Of a stretch of DNA of 64,000 nucleotides, positions 1-7,744 are shown one piece after another. Position 1 is the first letter of the stretch; each line of letters opens with the position of its first letter. Location of the stretch: the NCBI RefSeq assembly GCF_012848175.1, contig NZ_CP051651.1, positions 992,001 through 1,056,000 of the forward strand. The letters are read 5' to 3'. The stretch is from Xanthomonas campestris pv. badrii (lineage in GTDB: Bacteria; Pseudomonadota; Gammaproteobacteria; Xanthomonadales; Xanthomonadaceae). Under the pieces are notes generated by a model. It did not search any database. It had not been told where the DNA came from and saw only the letters and a program-made list of their open reading frames with translations. The position numbers and the translations under genes were made by a program.

Positions 1-1275
1 TCCATTGGTCTGGATCTGTCTCGGCGTAAACAGCATGCCCGCGGCGCCGGGAACCGAGGCGAGAAGTGTCAGTGGGTCGTACAAGTTGAGTTTGGTGACC
101 TTCGGCCACACCTGGTCGAACGCAATGGCCTGTCTTGCGCCGTCTTGCGGGCCGTGCGCCGGCGGTAGTTCTTCTGCGGTGAACGTGCGGAAGAACCAGG
201 TCTGATCCAGTCCCGGAAGCAGCCCTGCCTGAATCCCTTCCCATAAGCCATTCAAGGCGTTCTTCTGCACGTCCTTGAGATAGCTGCCTACCGAATGCCG
301 GCTCTGTGCCAAGGCTTCATAGAACGCGGGAGATACCGCCGTCTTGTAGGCAGATTCCTTGGTAACGATGCGCAAGGGAATGTGCAGTTGCTGTGCCTTG
401 CGATACAGGCCACGGGCTGCATCCAGATCTGTCGCATTGTTGTAGGCCCGGGCATCTGGCCGTACGTGGCCGTCATCATCCTTGTCCGGCTCAACACCTC
501 CCATGATGGTGATGCGCTTGACGCGCTCGCGCACAAGATCCGGATGCGCATCGACCAGTGCATGGGCGTCGGTCATGCCTGCGATCACCACCATGTCCAG
601 CCCCTGCGGGGCCTGCGTCAGGCGCTGCCGCAGCGCTTGCAGGCTGTTGCCGCAGACCTCGGCCGGGTCTGCGCGCAAGACATTGCCTTCCTGCAGGAAT
701 TTGGCATGGTCCTTGGCCTGTTTCGCAGTCATCGGGTAATCCTGCCCGCGCGAAACGCGTACCTCCGGTAGTTGCAGTTGGTTGAACACGCCCTTGGCAA
801 GCCGGGCACGCTCCTCACGCACGCTGGCATCGCCCAAGGTCACCGCAACGTCGGTGAGGCGTACGAAGCCCGCCACCTGCAGATGCTTGCCGATGGTGTA
901 GGCGACCACATCATCGGGATCCTTGTTCGGGTCGGTGAACAGCACGGTGTCACGCGGTGCAGCCGGTGTGTGGAAGCTGAGCTCCCGCAGCACCGCCGCT
1001 TCGTCGGACGTGAGGCAGGGAGTCCCTTCGGCCCCGAGTTCGGCGAGCATTCGGCGCTGCGCTGCCGTCAGTGGAGGGGCACTGAGCGAGCGTTTGAGGG
1101 CGTCAGCGCCCTGTGGTCTTTTCCGCGGCAAAGCCTGCAGCACCGGGGCTTGGGGCTCTGCGCAGGGCGGGTGTCGATCTGCCGCCACCGGTCCAGCGTG
1201 CTGAGCCGTGCGCTCGGTCGCTGCGGCCGTGTTTACGGGCATGTGCAGTGTGGGTGGGTACCTGATGGGGTCCAT
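1..1275 (-). CDS. xopQ: XopQ-type type III effector, nucleoside-hydrolase fold (3' end outside window)
   Basis: The frame is open from an ATG at 1275 to the window edge, giving 425 residues; the C-terminus, probably about 40 residues, is missing. The protein has the inosine/uridine nucleoside hydrolase fold: an aspartate-rich metal site reading TDPNKDPDD at about residues 114-122, then VIAGMTDAHALVDAHPDL and ITIMGGVEPDKDDDGHVRPD. These segments match XopQ, a conserved Xanthomonas effector secreted by the Hrp type III system that acts inside plant cells and suppresses or triggers immunity depending on host. The first 60 residues are low in hydrophobic residues and rich in Pro, Thr and Ala, as expected of a type III signal. 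A PIP box lies 76 bases upstream. The metal-site aspartates are retained, but true nucleosidase activity is not implied by sequence alone. Confidence 0.93.
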   Translation of the reverse strand, partial: MDPIRYPPTLHMPVNTAAATERTAQHAGPVAADRHPPCAEPQAPVLQALPRKRPQGADALKRSLSAPPLTAAQRRMLAELGAEGTPCLTSDEAAVLRELSFHTPAAPRDTVLFTDPNKDPDDVVAYTIGKHLQVAGFVRLTDVAVTLGDASVREERARLAKGVFNQLQLPEVRVSRGQDYPMTAKQAKDHAKFLQEGNVLRADPAEVCGNSLQALRQRLTQAPQGLDMVVIAGMTDAHALVDAHPDLVRERVKRITIMGGVEPDKDDDGHVRPDARAYNNATDLDAARGLYRKAQQLHIPLRIVTKESAYKTAVSPAFYEALAQSRHSVGSYLKDVQKNALNGLWEGIQAGLLPGLDQTWFFRTFTAEELPPAHGPQDGARQAIAFDQVWPKVTKLNLYDPLTLLASVPGAAGMLFTPRQIQTNG

Positions 1276-1313
1276 CCATTGTTCTCGCGTAGATGCTGGC
1301 CAACGGGACGATC

Positions 1314-1375
1314 AGCATGGATGCGGCGTCATTCCCTGGCACATCGATCAGCGAAGGGCGCGGTAACGGCACGAA
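1314..1375 (-). promoter_or_regulatory. PIP box and -10 element of xopQ (HrpX-dependent promoter)
   Basis: On the minus strand TTCGT at 1375-1371 is followed after exactly 15 bases by TTCGC at 1355-1351. This is a perfect match to the PIP consensus TTCGB-N15-TTCGB bound by HrpX. Thirty-one bases further downstream is CATGCT (1319-1314), fitting the loose -10 pattern YANNNT at the spacing usual for HrpX-activated promoters (30-32 bases). The xopQ ATG follows at 1275. Confidence 0.88.
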
Positions 1376-1608
1376 GCGGCGGTTGCCTGTTGCGCTGCTT
1401 CAATTATGAAATCGTGACCATCGACATAGCGGCAGCGCGTAGTGATCTGCGGACACGTCGCCTCTGCATCCTGCCATTGCAGCATGGCTGCACACCGGCA
1501 TCTGCACCGTTGTCAGACGCTTGTGTTGTGACAGGTGGCCGCAGACGCATACGCCTGCGTGGTCGCTACGCCGATACCCTGCAACTGTGCGAGGTGCGAA
1601 CCAGCTGT

Positions 1609-1669
1609 TTCGTCGGGTGCTGCATTCGTTCGGTTATTGGCTTTACGCAAGGGCATCCAAGAGCAACAT
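1609..1669 (+). promoter_or_regulatory. PIP box and -10 element of the gene at 1703 (HrpX-dependent promoter)
   Basis: TTCGT (1609-1613), 15 bases, then TTCGG (1629-1633): a perfect PIP box on the plus strand. After exactly 30 bases comes CAACAT (1664-1669), which fits the HrpX -10 consensus YANNRT fully. Transcription should begin about 1676, some 27 bases before the ATG at 1703. This box points away from the xopQ box, with 233 bases between them. Confidence 0.85.
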
Positions 1670-1702
1670 TGACGGCCTGTCAACTCGATGAAGAGGTGAA
1701 GC

Positions 1703-2455
1703 ATGCGCCCTGCGAATCTGACATCGGCCACACGCAGAGGGTCAAGACACGATCAACCCGAGATGCCAGCCGAACATGGCGTTGGCCCCTCCCAACAGCA
1801 GGCAGACCCCCACCAGAACAGGCAATTGACGGACAACCTGAGGCCACGGCCACCAGTGCGTGCGGCGCGCCTGAGGGAGCCGCACGTGCCCATCGGCGCA
1901 CAGATCGCAGGCGTTGGAAGGTCGGTGGCGCATGCTGGCACGCTGATGGCAGCGGCTTGGGTCGTTCCTTCTAGCTTGATTGCATTACAGGCGCCGTTCG
2001 CGGCAGCTTACGGTTATGCGACAGATGATCCGTACTGGAAGGACTATGCAATGGTTGCCTGTACCCCTCTTCTGAATTCGGTGACTGCGTTGGGTGCGGC
2101 ATATTCGATTGAAAGTCTGATGGCCTGGTATCAGCAAGCACTCTCTCAGTCTCCTGTGACGAAGGCAGCCAGGGCAGCCGAGTTGGGAACAACCGAAGCA
2201 TGCTTGGACGAGGCCATCGACCTGGTCACCGCGCCCGATGCAGAGACGTCCGGCCCTGAAATGAGCGAAGGGGAGAGGCTTGCGCTGGCCACGGATCTCA
2301 TGCACCTGGCAACATCAGACCGTTCGCAGTTGCCTCCTGAACTCTGGAGTGCCGCCAGTGGGGTTGGCAACGATGCCAACGCGTTGGTGAGTCGCTTACT
2401 TGCGGCTGCACGAAGCCGCGCGGCTGCAGAGGCGCCTGCATCGTCCGGTGGTTGA
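1703..2455 (+). CDS. Uncharacterised protein, candidate HrpX-regulated type III effector
   Basis: I do not recognise this 250-residue protein. The ATG at 1703 is preceded by GAGG at 1693-1696, six bases away, and by a complete PIP box with correctly spaced -10 element. The first 50 residues are rich in Pro, Gln, Arg, Ser and Asn, have almost no hydrophobic runs and no acidic residue before position 18, which resembles a type III secretion signal. Residues 80-105 (AGTLMAAAWVVPSSLIALQAPF) and 118-145 are hydrophobic and could be membrane-contacting helices. The C-terminal 90 residues are acidic and alanine-rich, probably helical, ending ASSGG. No enzymatic motif is visible. Its position head-to-head with xopQ and the shared mode of regulation suggest an effector or Hrp-associated protein; this is inference. 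Confidence 0.75.
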   Translation: MRPANLTSATRRGSRHDQPEMPAEHGVGPSQQQADPHQNRQLTDNLRPRPPVRAARLREPHVPIGAQIAGVGRSVAHAGTLMAAAWVVPSSLIALQAPFAAAYGYATDDPYWKDYAMVACTPLLNSVTALGAAYSIESLMAWYQQALSQSPVTKAARAAELGTTEACLDEAIDLVTAPDAETSGPEMSEGERLALATDLMHLATSDRSQLPPELWSAASGVGNDANALVSRLLAAARSRAAAEAPASSGG

Positions 2456-2524
2456 AAGGCGACCTCACGCGCGATGCGTCCGGGTTGCGCGGTGAACCAT
2501 GTGTCACCTGCTAGGTGTTCGGCG

Positions 2525-3154
2525 CTACACCGGCGCAGACTTCAAGATCCCCGACAAACTCTCGCGCAGGATCAGCTGCAGATGCATGCGGTTGAGTTCC
2601 ATGCCGCTGGTCATCACGCTGTGCAGGCCGCCGCACATGGCGGCGACGGCGAAGACGCGGGCCTGGAATTCCTGTTCGCTGCTGGCCGGGTCGGCGTGGC
2701 CGCGGAGCAGGCGCTTGAGCAGGGCGCTGAGGTGTTCGATCAGCGATGCGCTCTGCCGGCGCATGAAGGCGGCCAGCACCGGGTCGCGCAGGGTGGCCAG
2801 GTGCAGTTCCAGGTCGATGCGGGTGCGCTTGATGCTGGTTTCCTGCAGCAGCCAGTCTTCGAGCAGGCCGGCGATGAAATCCACCACGTGTACTTCGTCC
2901 GGGCGCTCCACCAGCCACATCTGGCGGATGGCGCGCATGTAGTTGCGCTCCAGCAGTGCGCGTACCAACGCGTCCTTGTCTTCGAAGCGCTGCAACAGGC
3001 TGCCGCAGCTCACCTTGGCGCGTTCGGCGATCAGTTCGAAGCTGGTGGCGCCCAGGCCCACTTCGTCGATGCACTGTTCGGTGGCGTCCAGGACATCTTC
3101 CAGCAGCAGTTCTTCGCGCTCTTTCGCCGTGCGTAGCAGCAGAACGTTGGACAT
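2525..3154 (-). CDS. TetR/AcrR family transcriptional regulator
   Basis: A 209-residue protein with the TetR layout. The N-terminal helix-turn-helix falls at about residues 30-60 (FELIAERAKVSCGSLLQRFEDKDALVRALL), in which the usual AGVSKGTLYHHF is replaced by AKVSCGSLLQRF. The remaining 140 residues form an all-helical ligand and dimerisation domain with no recognisable ligand signature. It is transcribed divergently from the histidine phosphatase at 3341, with 186 bases between them, so it may regulate that gene and itself. The target and inducer cannot be read from the sequence. Confidence 0.88.
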   Translation of the reverse strand: MSNVLLLRTAKEREELLLEDVLDATEQCIDEVGLGATSFELIAERAKVSCGSLLQRFEDKDALVRALLERNYMRAIRQMWLVERPDEVHVVDFIAGLLEDWLLQETSIKRTRIDLELHLATLRDPVLAAFMRRQSASLIEHLSALLKRLLRGHADPASSEQEFQARVFAVAAMCGGLHSVMTSGMELNRMHLQLILRESLSGILKSAPV

Positions 3155-3340
3155 GGGGCAGCAGATCGGCGGGGGGCTGCAGTATACCGGCGCAGCGTTG
3201 CCTATCCGTTGCGTTCGCTTGCGTCTGTGCCATCAGTCATGGTGCTTGCAAGGCGACCTGCACTGTGGGCAGGCGGCATGGATCAACCGATTTTTCACGG
3301 CGGCTGTGCGACACGTGAGGTCTGGTTGCAGGAGATGCAT

Positions 3341-4114
3341 GTGAGTGAGAACAGTGCGGTTGCGGGCGTGTCGGCGCGCTGGCCGGCGCGGTTATGGGTG
3401 GTACGACATGGGCAAAGTGCGGGCAACGTGGCGCGCGATGTGGCCGAGTCCAATGGGGCGGCGTTGATCGAGCTGGAGCATCGCGATGCGGATATTCCAT
3501 TGTCGCCGCTAGGCGAGCGCCAGGCAGATGCGCTGGGCGCATGGATTGCGGGTCTGCCGGAACATGAGCGGCCAACCCTGATTCTGAGTTCAACGTACGT
3601 ACGTGCGCGGCAGACTGCAGCGGCGGTTGCGCAAGCGTTGGGGCAGCCAGCCGGTGCAGTCAGCGTGGATGAGCGCTTGCGTGAGAAGGAATTTGGCGTG
3701 CTCGATCGCTACACCACGTCGGGCATCCGCGAGGCCTTTCCGGCATTGTTCGAACAACGCAATCTGGTAGGCAAGTTCTACTTCCGCCCGCCTGGTGGCG
3801 AGAGCTGGTGCGATGTGATCTTTCGCCTGCGCAGCATCGTGGGCGATCTGCAGCGCAACCATGTGGGTGCGCGCGTGCTGATCGTAGGGCACCAGGTGAT
3901 CGTCAATTGCTTCCGTTATCTGATCGAGCGGATGGACGAGGCCACCATCCTGGCGATCGACCGCGAAGGCGATGTGCCCAATTGCGGCGTTACCGAATAT
4001 GCGGCCGCTGCCGATGGGCAATCGCTGGAGCTGATCCGGACCAAGTTCGTGCCGCCGGAACTGGCCGACGAGCCGGTAACCACCGAGTCCGATCGCCCGG
4101 CCGGAGCGCGCTGA
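3341..4114 (+). CDS. Histidine phosphatase family protein (phosphoglycerate-mutase fold)
   Basis: The branch-1 histidine phosphatase signature is present: VVRHGQSAGN near the N-terminus gives the phosphorylated His, LREKEFGVLD the acid/base Glu region, and VLIVGHQV the second catalytic His. These enzymes remove phosphate from small molecules or proteins; the substrate is unknown. I chose GTG at 3341 (protein MSENSAVAG..., 257 residues) because AGGAG at 3330-3334 sits six bases before it, whereas the ATG at 3335 would abut the same site. The next gene starts two bases after the stop, so the two are probably co-transcribed. Broad-range phosphatase is more likely than a glycolytic mutase. Confidence 0.85.
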   Translation: MSENSAVAGVSARWPARLWVVRHGQSAGNVARDVAESNGAALIELEHRDADIPLSPLGERQADALGAWIAGLPEHERPTLILSSTYVRARQTAAAVAQALGQPAGAVSVDERLREKEFGVLDRYTTSGIREAFPALFEQRNLVGKFYFRPPGGESWCDVIFRLRSIVGDLQRNHVGARVLIVGHQVIVNCFRYLIERMDEATILAIDREGDVPNCGVTEYAAAADGQSLELIRTKFVPPELADEPVTTESDRPAGAR

Positions 4115-4115
4115 G

Positions 4116-5000
4116 ATGAGCGCCCCGCGGCTGCGCATCTTGACGGCTGCGGCGTTGCGCACGATGCCGTTGCCATCGCCCGGCGGAGACAAGGAGCAGC
4201 GGGGGCGGGTGCTGATTGTGGGCGGGTCGATGCGGGTGCCTGGTGCGGCGCTGTTGGCAGGAGAAGCCGCGCTGCGTGCGGGCGCGGGCAAGTTGCAGAT
4301 CGCCACGGCGGCAAGCGTGGCGCCGGGCATGGCCTTGGCCGTGCCGGAAGCCTTGGTGCTTGGGTTGGGGCAGAACGGGCAGGGCGAGATCGTGCGCGGG
4401 CACCGTGCGCTGGATGCGGCGATGGCTGCCTGCGATGCAGCGGTGATCGGCCCGGGGATGGCCTCCACCAGTACCACAGCGGCGCTGGTCAAGCGCGCCA
4501 TTGCGCAGGCGGTGTGTACGTTGGTGCTGGATGCCGGCGCGTTGTCGAAAAGCCTGCGCGCGCCGGCCGGGCGGCCGTTCGTGCTGACGCCGCATGCCGG
4601 CGAAATGGCTGCGTTGGCCGGCGACGACAAGACGGCAGTGGAGGCGGCGCCTGGCGACTACGCGCTGGCCTTTGCAAAGAAGATGCGCAGCGTGGTGATC
4701 GTCAAAGGCGCCGACAGTTTCATCGCCGGGCCTGAAGGCGCGCTGTGGGTGCACCGCGGCGGTGTGCCGGGCTTGGGCACCTCCGGCTCGGGCGATACCT
4801 TGGCTGGACTGATTGCGGGATTTGCGGCGCGTGGGAGCGATGCATTGACCGCCGCGCTATGGGGCGTGTTTGTGCATGCAGCAGCCGGCAAGCAGCTGGC
4901 CAGGCGGATCGGTACGGTGGGGTTTCTGGCGCGAGAAATCCCGCTGCACGTGCCGGGAATCGTGGACCGGTTATCGCGTGTGTCCACAACGGATAAGTAG
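4116..5000 (+). CDS. nnrD: ADP-dependent NAD(P)H-hydrate dehydratase (YjeF C-terminal domain type)
   Basis: This enzyme repairs NADHX and NADPHX, the hydrated damage products of the nicotinamide cofactors. The 294-residue protein has the carbohydrate-kinase-like fold: a glycine-rich LIVGGSMRVPGAALLAGEAA segment, VIGPGM, LDAGALS, LTPHAGEMA, and the ATP-site motif LGTSGSGDTLAGLIAG. It is the stand-alone dehydratase domain, without the N-terminal epimerase domain found in the fused E. coli protein. It starts two bases after the phosphatase stop. The last 16 codons are part of a repeat whose second copy lies downstream (see 4953-5155), so the natural C-terminus (VPGIVDRLSRVSTTDK) may have been altered by a repeat insertion. 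Confidence 0.88.
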   Translation: MSAPRLRILTAAALRTMPLPSPGGDKEQRGRVLIVGGSMRVPGAALLAGEAALRAGAGKLQIATAASVAPGMALAVPEALVLGLGQNGQGEIVRGHRALDAAMAACDAAVIGPGMASTSTTAALVKRAIAQAVCTLVLDAGALSKSLRAPAGRPFVLTPHAGEMAALAGDDKTAVEAAPGDYALAFAKKMRSVVIVKGADSFIAGPEGALWVHRGGVPGLGTSGSGDTLAGLIAGFAARGSDALTAALWGVFVHAAAGKQLARRIGTVGFLAREIPLHVPGIVDRLSRVSTTDK

Positions 5001-5155
5001 CTTTCCCCGTCGGGAGCGGGGTTGGAGTGAGGGTGCGATGGCTCGACCGTGTTGCAGACGGTTGATGTTTACTCGCATCGCTGCGCACTCATGCTCCGCG
5101 TGCACCCGTACCCTCATCCGGCGCTGCGCGCCACCTTCTCCCGATGGGAGAAGGG
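4953..5155. repeat. Hairpin-rich repeat, copy 1, overlapping the 3' end of nnrD
   Basis: About 203 bases, imperfectly repeated at 5209-5439. It opens with GGAATCGTGGACCGG inside nnrD, then a CCCCGTCGGGAGCGGGG hairpin at about 5005-5021, then GGAGTGAGGGTGCG, a variable middle, then CCCGTACCCTCATCCGGCG and a second hairpin, CTTCTCCCGATGGGAGAAGG, near 5135-5155. The GTGAGGGT and ACCCTCAT blocks are inverted relative to each other, so the element has nested terminal inverted repeats. It encodes nothing plausible. The first hairpin may end transcription of the nnrD operon. Confidence 0.8.
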
Positions 5156-5208
5156 CTTCTGAAACCGCTCTCGTGCGTGCGAGCGTTCAACGAGCTCCGC
5201 TCGAAGCG

Positions 5209-5439
5209 CCTGGAATCGTGGATCGGCTATCGCATGTGTCCATAGCGGAAAATAGCCCCTCTCCCGTCGGGAGAGGGGTTGGGGTGAGGGTACGATCGCT
5301 CCGCTGTCTTACAGCCAGCTTGATTTGCTTGTTCGCTTCGAATCGCTGTGCGAGGAAGCAATCACGCACACAAGCAGGCTCCGCATGCGCCCGTACCCTC
5401 ATCCGGCGCTGTGCGCCACCTTCTCCCGATGGGAGAAGG
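5209..5439. repeat. Hairpin-rich repeat, copy 2
   Basis: The second copy, in the same orientation, begins with GGAATCGTGGATCGGCTATC and includes a perfect CCTCTCCCGTCGGGAGAGG hairpin around 5254-5274, GGGGTGAGGGTACG, a diverged centre, GTACCCTCATCCGGCGCTG, and CTTCTCCCGATGGGAGAAGG at about 5419-5439. The ends are well conserved with copy 1 and the centres differ, as expected of a mobile miniature element whose ends are under structural constraint. No transposase is nearby. Confidence 0.8.
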
Positions 5440-5600
5440 AACTCATTCGCGCTTGCTTTCGTTTGGCAGGTCATGTTGCAGCGCTTTGCTCGACCAGGCT
5501 GCGCGCTTGTGCAACCTGGGAGGGTGCGTGGTGAATCAAACGATGGCGTGGTCGATGGAGCGAGTGGTGGGAACGGTGGGCGTGCTGGGTGCGCTGGCCA

Positions 5601-5875
5601 ATGCCGGTGCAGACCTGGGAGTCGATGCTGTTCTCGGCCGAGTTCCTGAAGAAGCACCTGGGACCGACCATGGCCACTGCCGGCTATGGCGACCGTAAGA
5701 TCATCGTGTGGGACCACAACCGCGACATGATGGTGCACCGCGCGCATGTGATCTTCGTCCATCCCGACGCGTCCAAATATGCCTGGGCACGGGATTTCAT
5801 TGGTACGCGACCTGGGCGGGTTCGCGCCGATGGTGGAGAACGTGTCCGCCGTGGCAATAAAAAACGCGATGGAAT
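5601..5875 (+). pseudogene. Remnant of a GH30 family glycosidase
   Basis: From 5601 one frame reads MPVQTWESMLFSAEFLKKHL, then GPTMATAGYGDRKIIVWDHN and RDMMVHRAHVIFVHPDASKY. This matches the middle of GH30 glucosylceramidase/xylanase-type enzymes, including the (N)EPxxVQTWES and KIIVWDHNRD blocks. Restoring one base near 5782 continues the match as AWGTGFHWYATWAG; a second shift near 5818 gives FAPMVENVSAV. The enzyme should be over 400 residues, and no start, acid/base Glu segment or C-terminal half is present. This is therefore a decayed internal fragment with two frameshifts. It lies directly after the repeat pair, which may have contributed to its loss. Confidence 0.72.
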
Positions 5876-5880
5876 AAACG

Positions 5881-5914
5881 CCTGCCGACCGCTGCGCTTG
5901 CAGCGATCGGCAGG
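5881..5914 (-). terminator. Hairpin, probable terminator of the short-chain dehydrogenase gene
   Basis: CCTGCCGACCGCTG (5881-5894) pairs with CAGCGATCGGCAGG (5901-5914) with one mismatch and a six-base loop. On the minus strand it is followed by a short T-containing stretch (CGTTTATT), and it lies 36 bases after the stop of the gene at 5950. Confidence 0.6.
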
Positions 5915-5949
5915 GGGGGCATAACGCTGGATGCGTACTCTCAGGTGGC

Positions 5950-6852
5950 TCAGGACAGCAGCAAGCCGCCGGTGGCGCCGAACACTTCGCCAGTCACGTA
6001 GCTGGATTCCTGCGACGCCAGGATGACATACAGCGGCGCCATCTCTACGGGTTGACCGGCACGCTTGAGCGGAGTTTCCGAGCCGAAGTCGGGAATCTTT
6101 TCGGGCGGCTGCCCACCGCTGGGCTGCAGCGGGGTCCACACCGGACCAGGTGCCACGGCGTTGACGCGGATGCCCTTGTCGGCCACCTGCTGCGCCAGCC
6201 CCTTGGTGAAGTTGACGATGGCCGCCTTGGTGGAGGCGTAGTCGAGCAGGGTAGGCGAGGGCTGATAGGACTGGATCGAGCCGGTGTTGATGATGGATGC
6301 GCCCGGCGGCAGATGTGGAATGGCCGCCTTGCACAGCCAGAACATCGCATACACATTGGTCTTGTAGGTGGCATCGAACTGCTCGGTGGTGATGTCGGCG
6401 ATGTCCTTGATGGCGGTCTGCTTGCCGGCGATGTTGACCAGCAGATCCAGCCCGCCGAGTTCCTTGACCGCACGCGCCACGAGCGTATTGCAAAACGCTT
6501 CGTCCTTGAGGTCGCCGGGGACGCTAATCGCTTTGCCGCCTTCGGCCTGGATCAACTTCACCACTTCCGCCGCGTCCTGCTCTTCTTCCGGCAGGTAGTT
6601 CAGCACGATATCCGCGCCTTCGCGCGCATACGCAATGGCGGTGGCGCGGCCGATTCCCGAGTCGGCGCCGGTGATCAGCGCTTTGCGGCCCTTGAGTCGG
6701 CCGAAGCCCTGGTAGCTCTGCTCGCCATGATCGGCCTTGGGCTGCAGCGCATGGATGGTGCCCGGCGCTTCCTGGGTCTGCTCGGGGAACTTGGGCTGCG
6801 GAAACTGGGTAAGGGGGTTCTGCATTTCGTACTGGTTCTTGGTGCTGGACAT
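5950..6852 (-). CDS. Short-chain dehydrogenase/reductase, YghA-like
   Basis: An NAD(P)-dependent oxidoreductase of 300 residues. The Rossmann motif [20 protein letters not shown], the structural LVNIAGKQ, the catalytic Ser in INTGSIQSY and the YASTK active-site Tyr/Lys pair are all intact. The 50-residue N-terminal extension ([10 protein letters not shown]..., rich in Pro and Gln) is typical of the YghA/glucose-ribitol dehydrogenase-like subgroup, often linked with stress or aldehyde reduction. ATG at 6852 is chosen because AGGAG lies seven bases upstream. The gene stands alone. Confidence 0.9.
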   Translation of the reverse strand: MSSTKNQYEMQNPLTQFPQPKFPEQTQEAPGTIHALQPKADHGEQSYQGFGRLKGRKALITGADSGIGRATAIAYAREGADIVLNYLPEEEQDAAEVVKLIQAEGGKAISVPGDLKDEAFCNTLVARAVKELGGLDLLVNIAGKQTAIKDIADITTEQFDATYKTNVYAMFWLCKAAIPHLPPGASIINTGSIQSYQPSPTLLDYASTKAAIVNFTKGLAQQVADKGIRVNAVAPGPVWTPLQPSGGQPPEKIPDFGSETPLKRAGQPVEMAPLYVILASQESSYVTGEVFGATGGLLLS

Positions 6853-7035
6853 GCACTGGCTCCTGCATTGGGGGACGGCAAGCCGCAGCGTGCTGCGGCC
6901 GATGCAGTGCAGTCTGGAAACCACGGCGATGCGTGGGGGTGAACGAATGTTGTGCATGATGTGAACGCACTACGCAGGTGGCGCGCGTGCGGCGCTGCTG
7001 CGCCGTGCACGCAGGCCACGACCGGGAGGACCGCA

Positions 7036-7743
7036 ATGCAGTGTGTAGGGATCGATGGCGCCAACAGCGGCTGGCTGGCGGTGGGGCAGGCCGGCGATGG
7101 ATTGTAGTGTGCTGGCTACCCCACGGTGGCCGCGGTGGCGAGCGCATTGGGGGACGTCGCCGTGCTGGGCGTGGATATCCCGATCGGTCTGAGCGAGCAC
7201 GCGCCCCGCGCTGCGGATGTGCAGGCGCGGCGCTTTGTTGGTGGGCGCCGCGCATCCAGTATCTTTGCCGCGCCATTGCGCGGCATGCTGCATGCACCCA
7301 CGCAGGTGGAAGCGTCTGCGTTGCATCGGGTGCTGGATCACGACGGCCAGCGTGGCTTTGGCGTGCAGTCGTTTGCGCTACTGTCCAAGATTCGCGCCTG
7401 GGACGATGCCTTGCGCGCCGATCCGCCGTGGGCGGAGCGCGTGTTCGAGGTGCACCCGGAGGTGTCGTTCTCCGTGCTCGCCGGCGGGCACGGCCTGGCG
7501 GCGGGCAAGAAGATCAGTGCAGGCCACCAACAGCGCGCCGCCTTGCTGGGCCAGTGCTATGGCGCCAGGCAGGTGGCTGCATTGCTGGAGCGCGTGCCGC
7601 GTGCGCTGGCCAAGCCGGACGATGTGCTCAATGCCCTGGTGGCCTGCTGGAGCGCGCAGCGCATTGCCGCAGGTACCGCCGGCAGCCTGCCGGCGGTGGT
7701 GGAGCACGACGCCTGCGGGCTACGCATGGGCATCCACTACTGA
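7036..7743 (+). pseudogene. DUF429 family gene interrupted by an in-frame TAG
   Basis: A strong site (GGGAGGA, 7024-7030) precedes the ATG at 7036, and the first codons read MQCVGIDGANSGWLAVGQAG, the expected DUF429 N-terminus with the conserved GIDGxxxGW. The frame then meets TAG at 7105-7107. Beyond it the same frame continues without further stops to 7743, with VLGVDIPIGLSE, RRASSIFAAPLRGML, SKIRAWDD and VFEVHPEVSF, all typical of the family. A single TGG-to-TAG change (Trp, the residue often found here) would explain it. Restart at GTG 7126 could give a 205-residue protein lacking the first strand. The stop is one base from the convergent GH92 gene. The function of DUF429 is not established. 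Confidence 0.82.
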
Positions 7744-7744
7744 C

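Noticed and set aside
3209..3340. N-terminal extension of the histidine phosphatase from 3209 or 3335
   Set aside because: The extension shows no family similarity, and AGGAG is placed correctly only for GTG 3341.
4953..5439. Possible CRISPR array from the paired repeats
   Set aside because: Only two long imperfect copies with diverged interiors, no short regular repeats or spacers, and no cas genes.
5187..5762. A 191-residue minus-strand frame over the second repeat and GH30 remnant
   Set aside because: Its coding content is the repeat sequence and the antisense of the remnant; no independent evidence of a gene.
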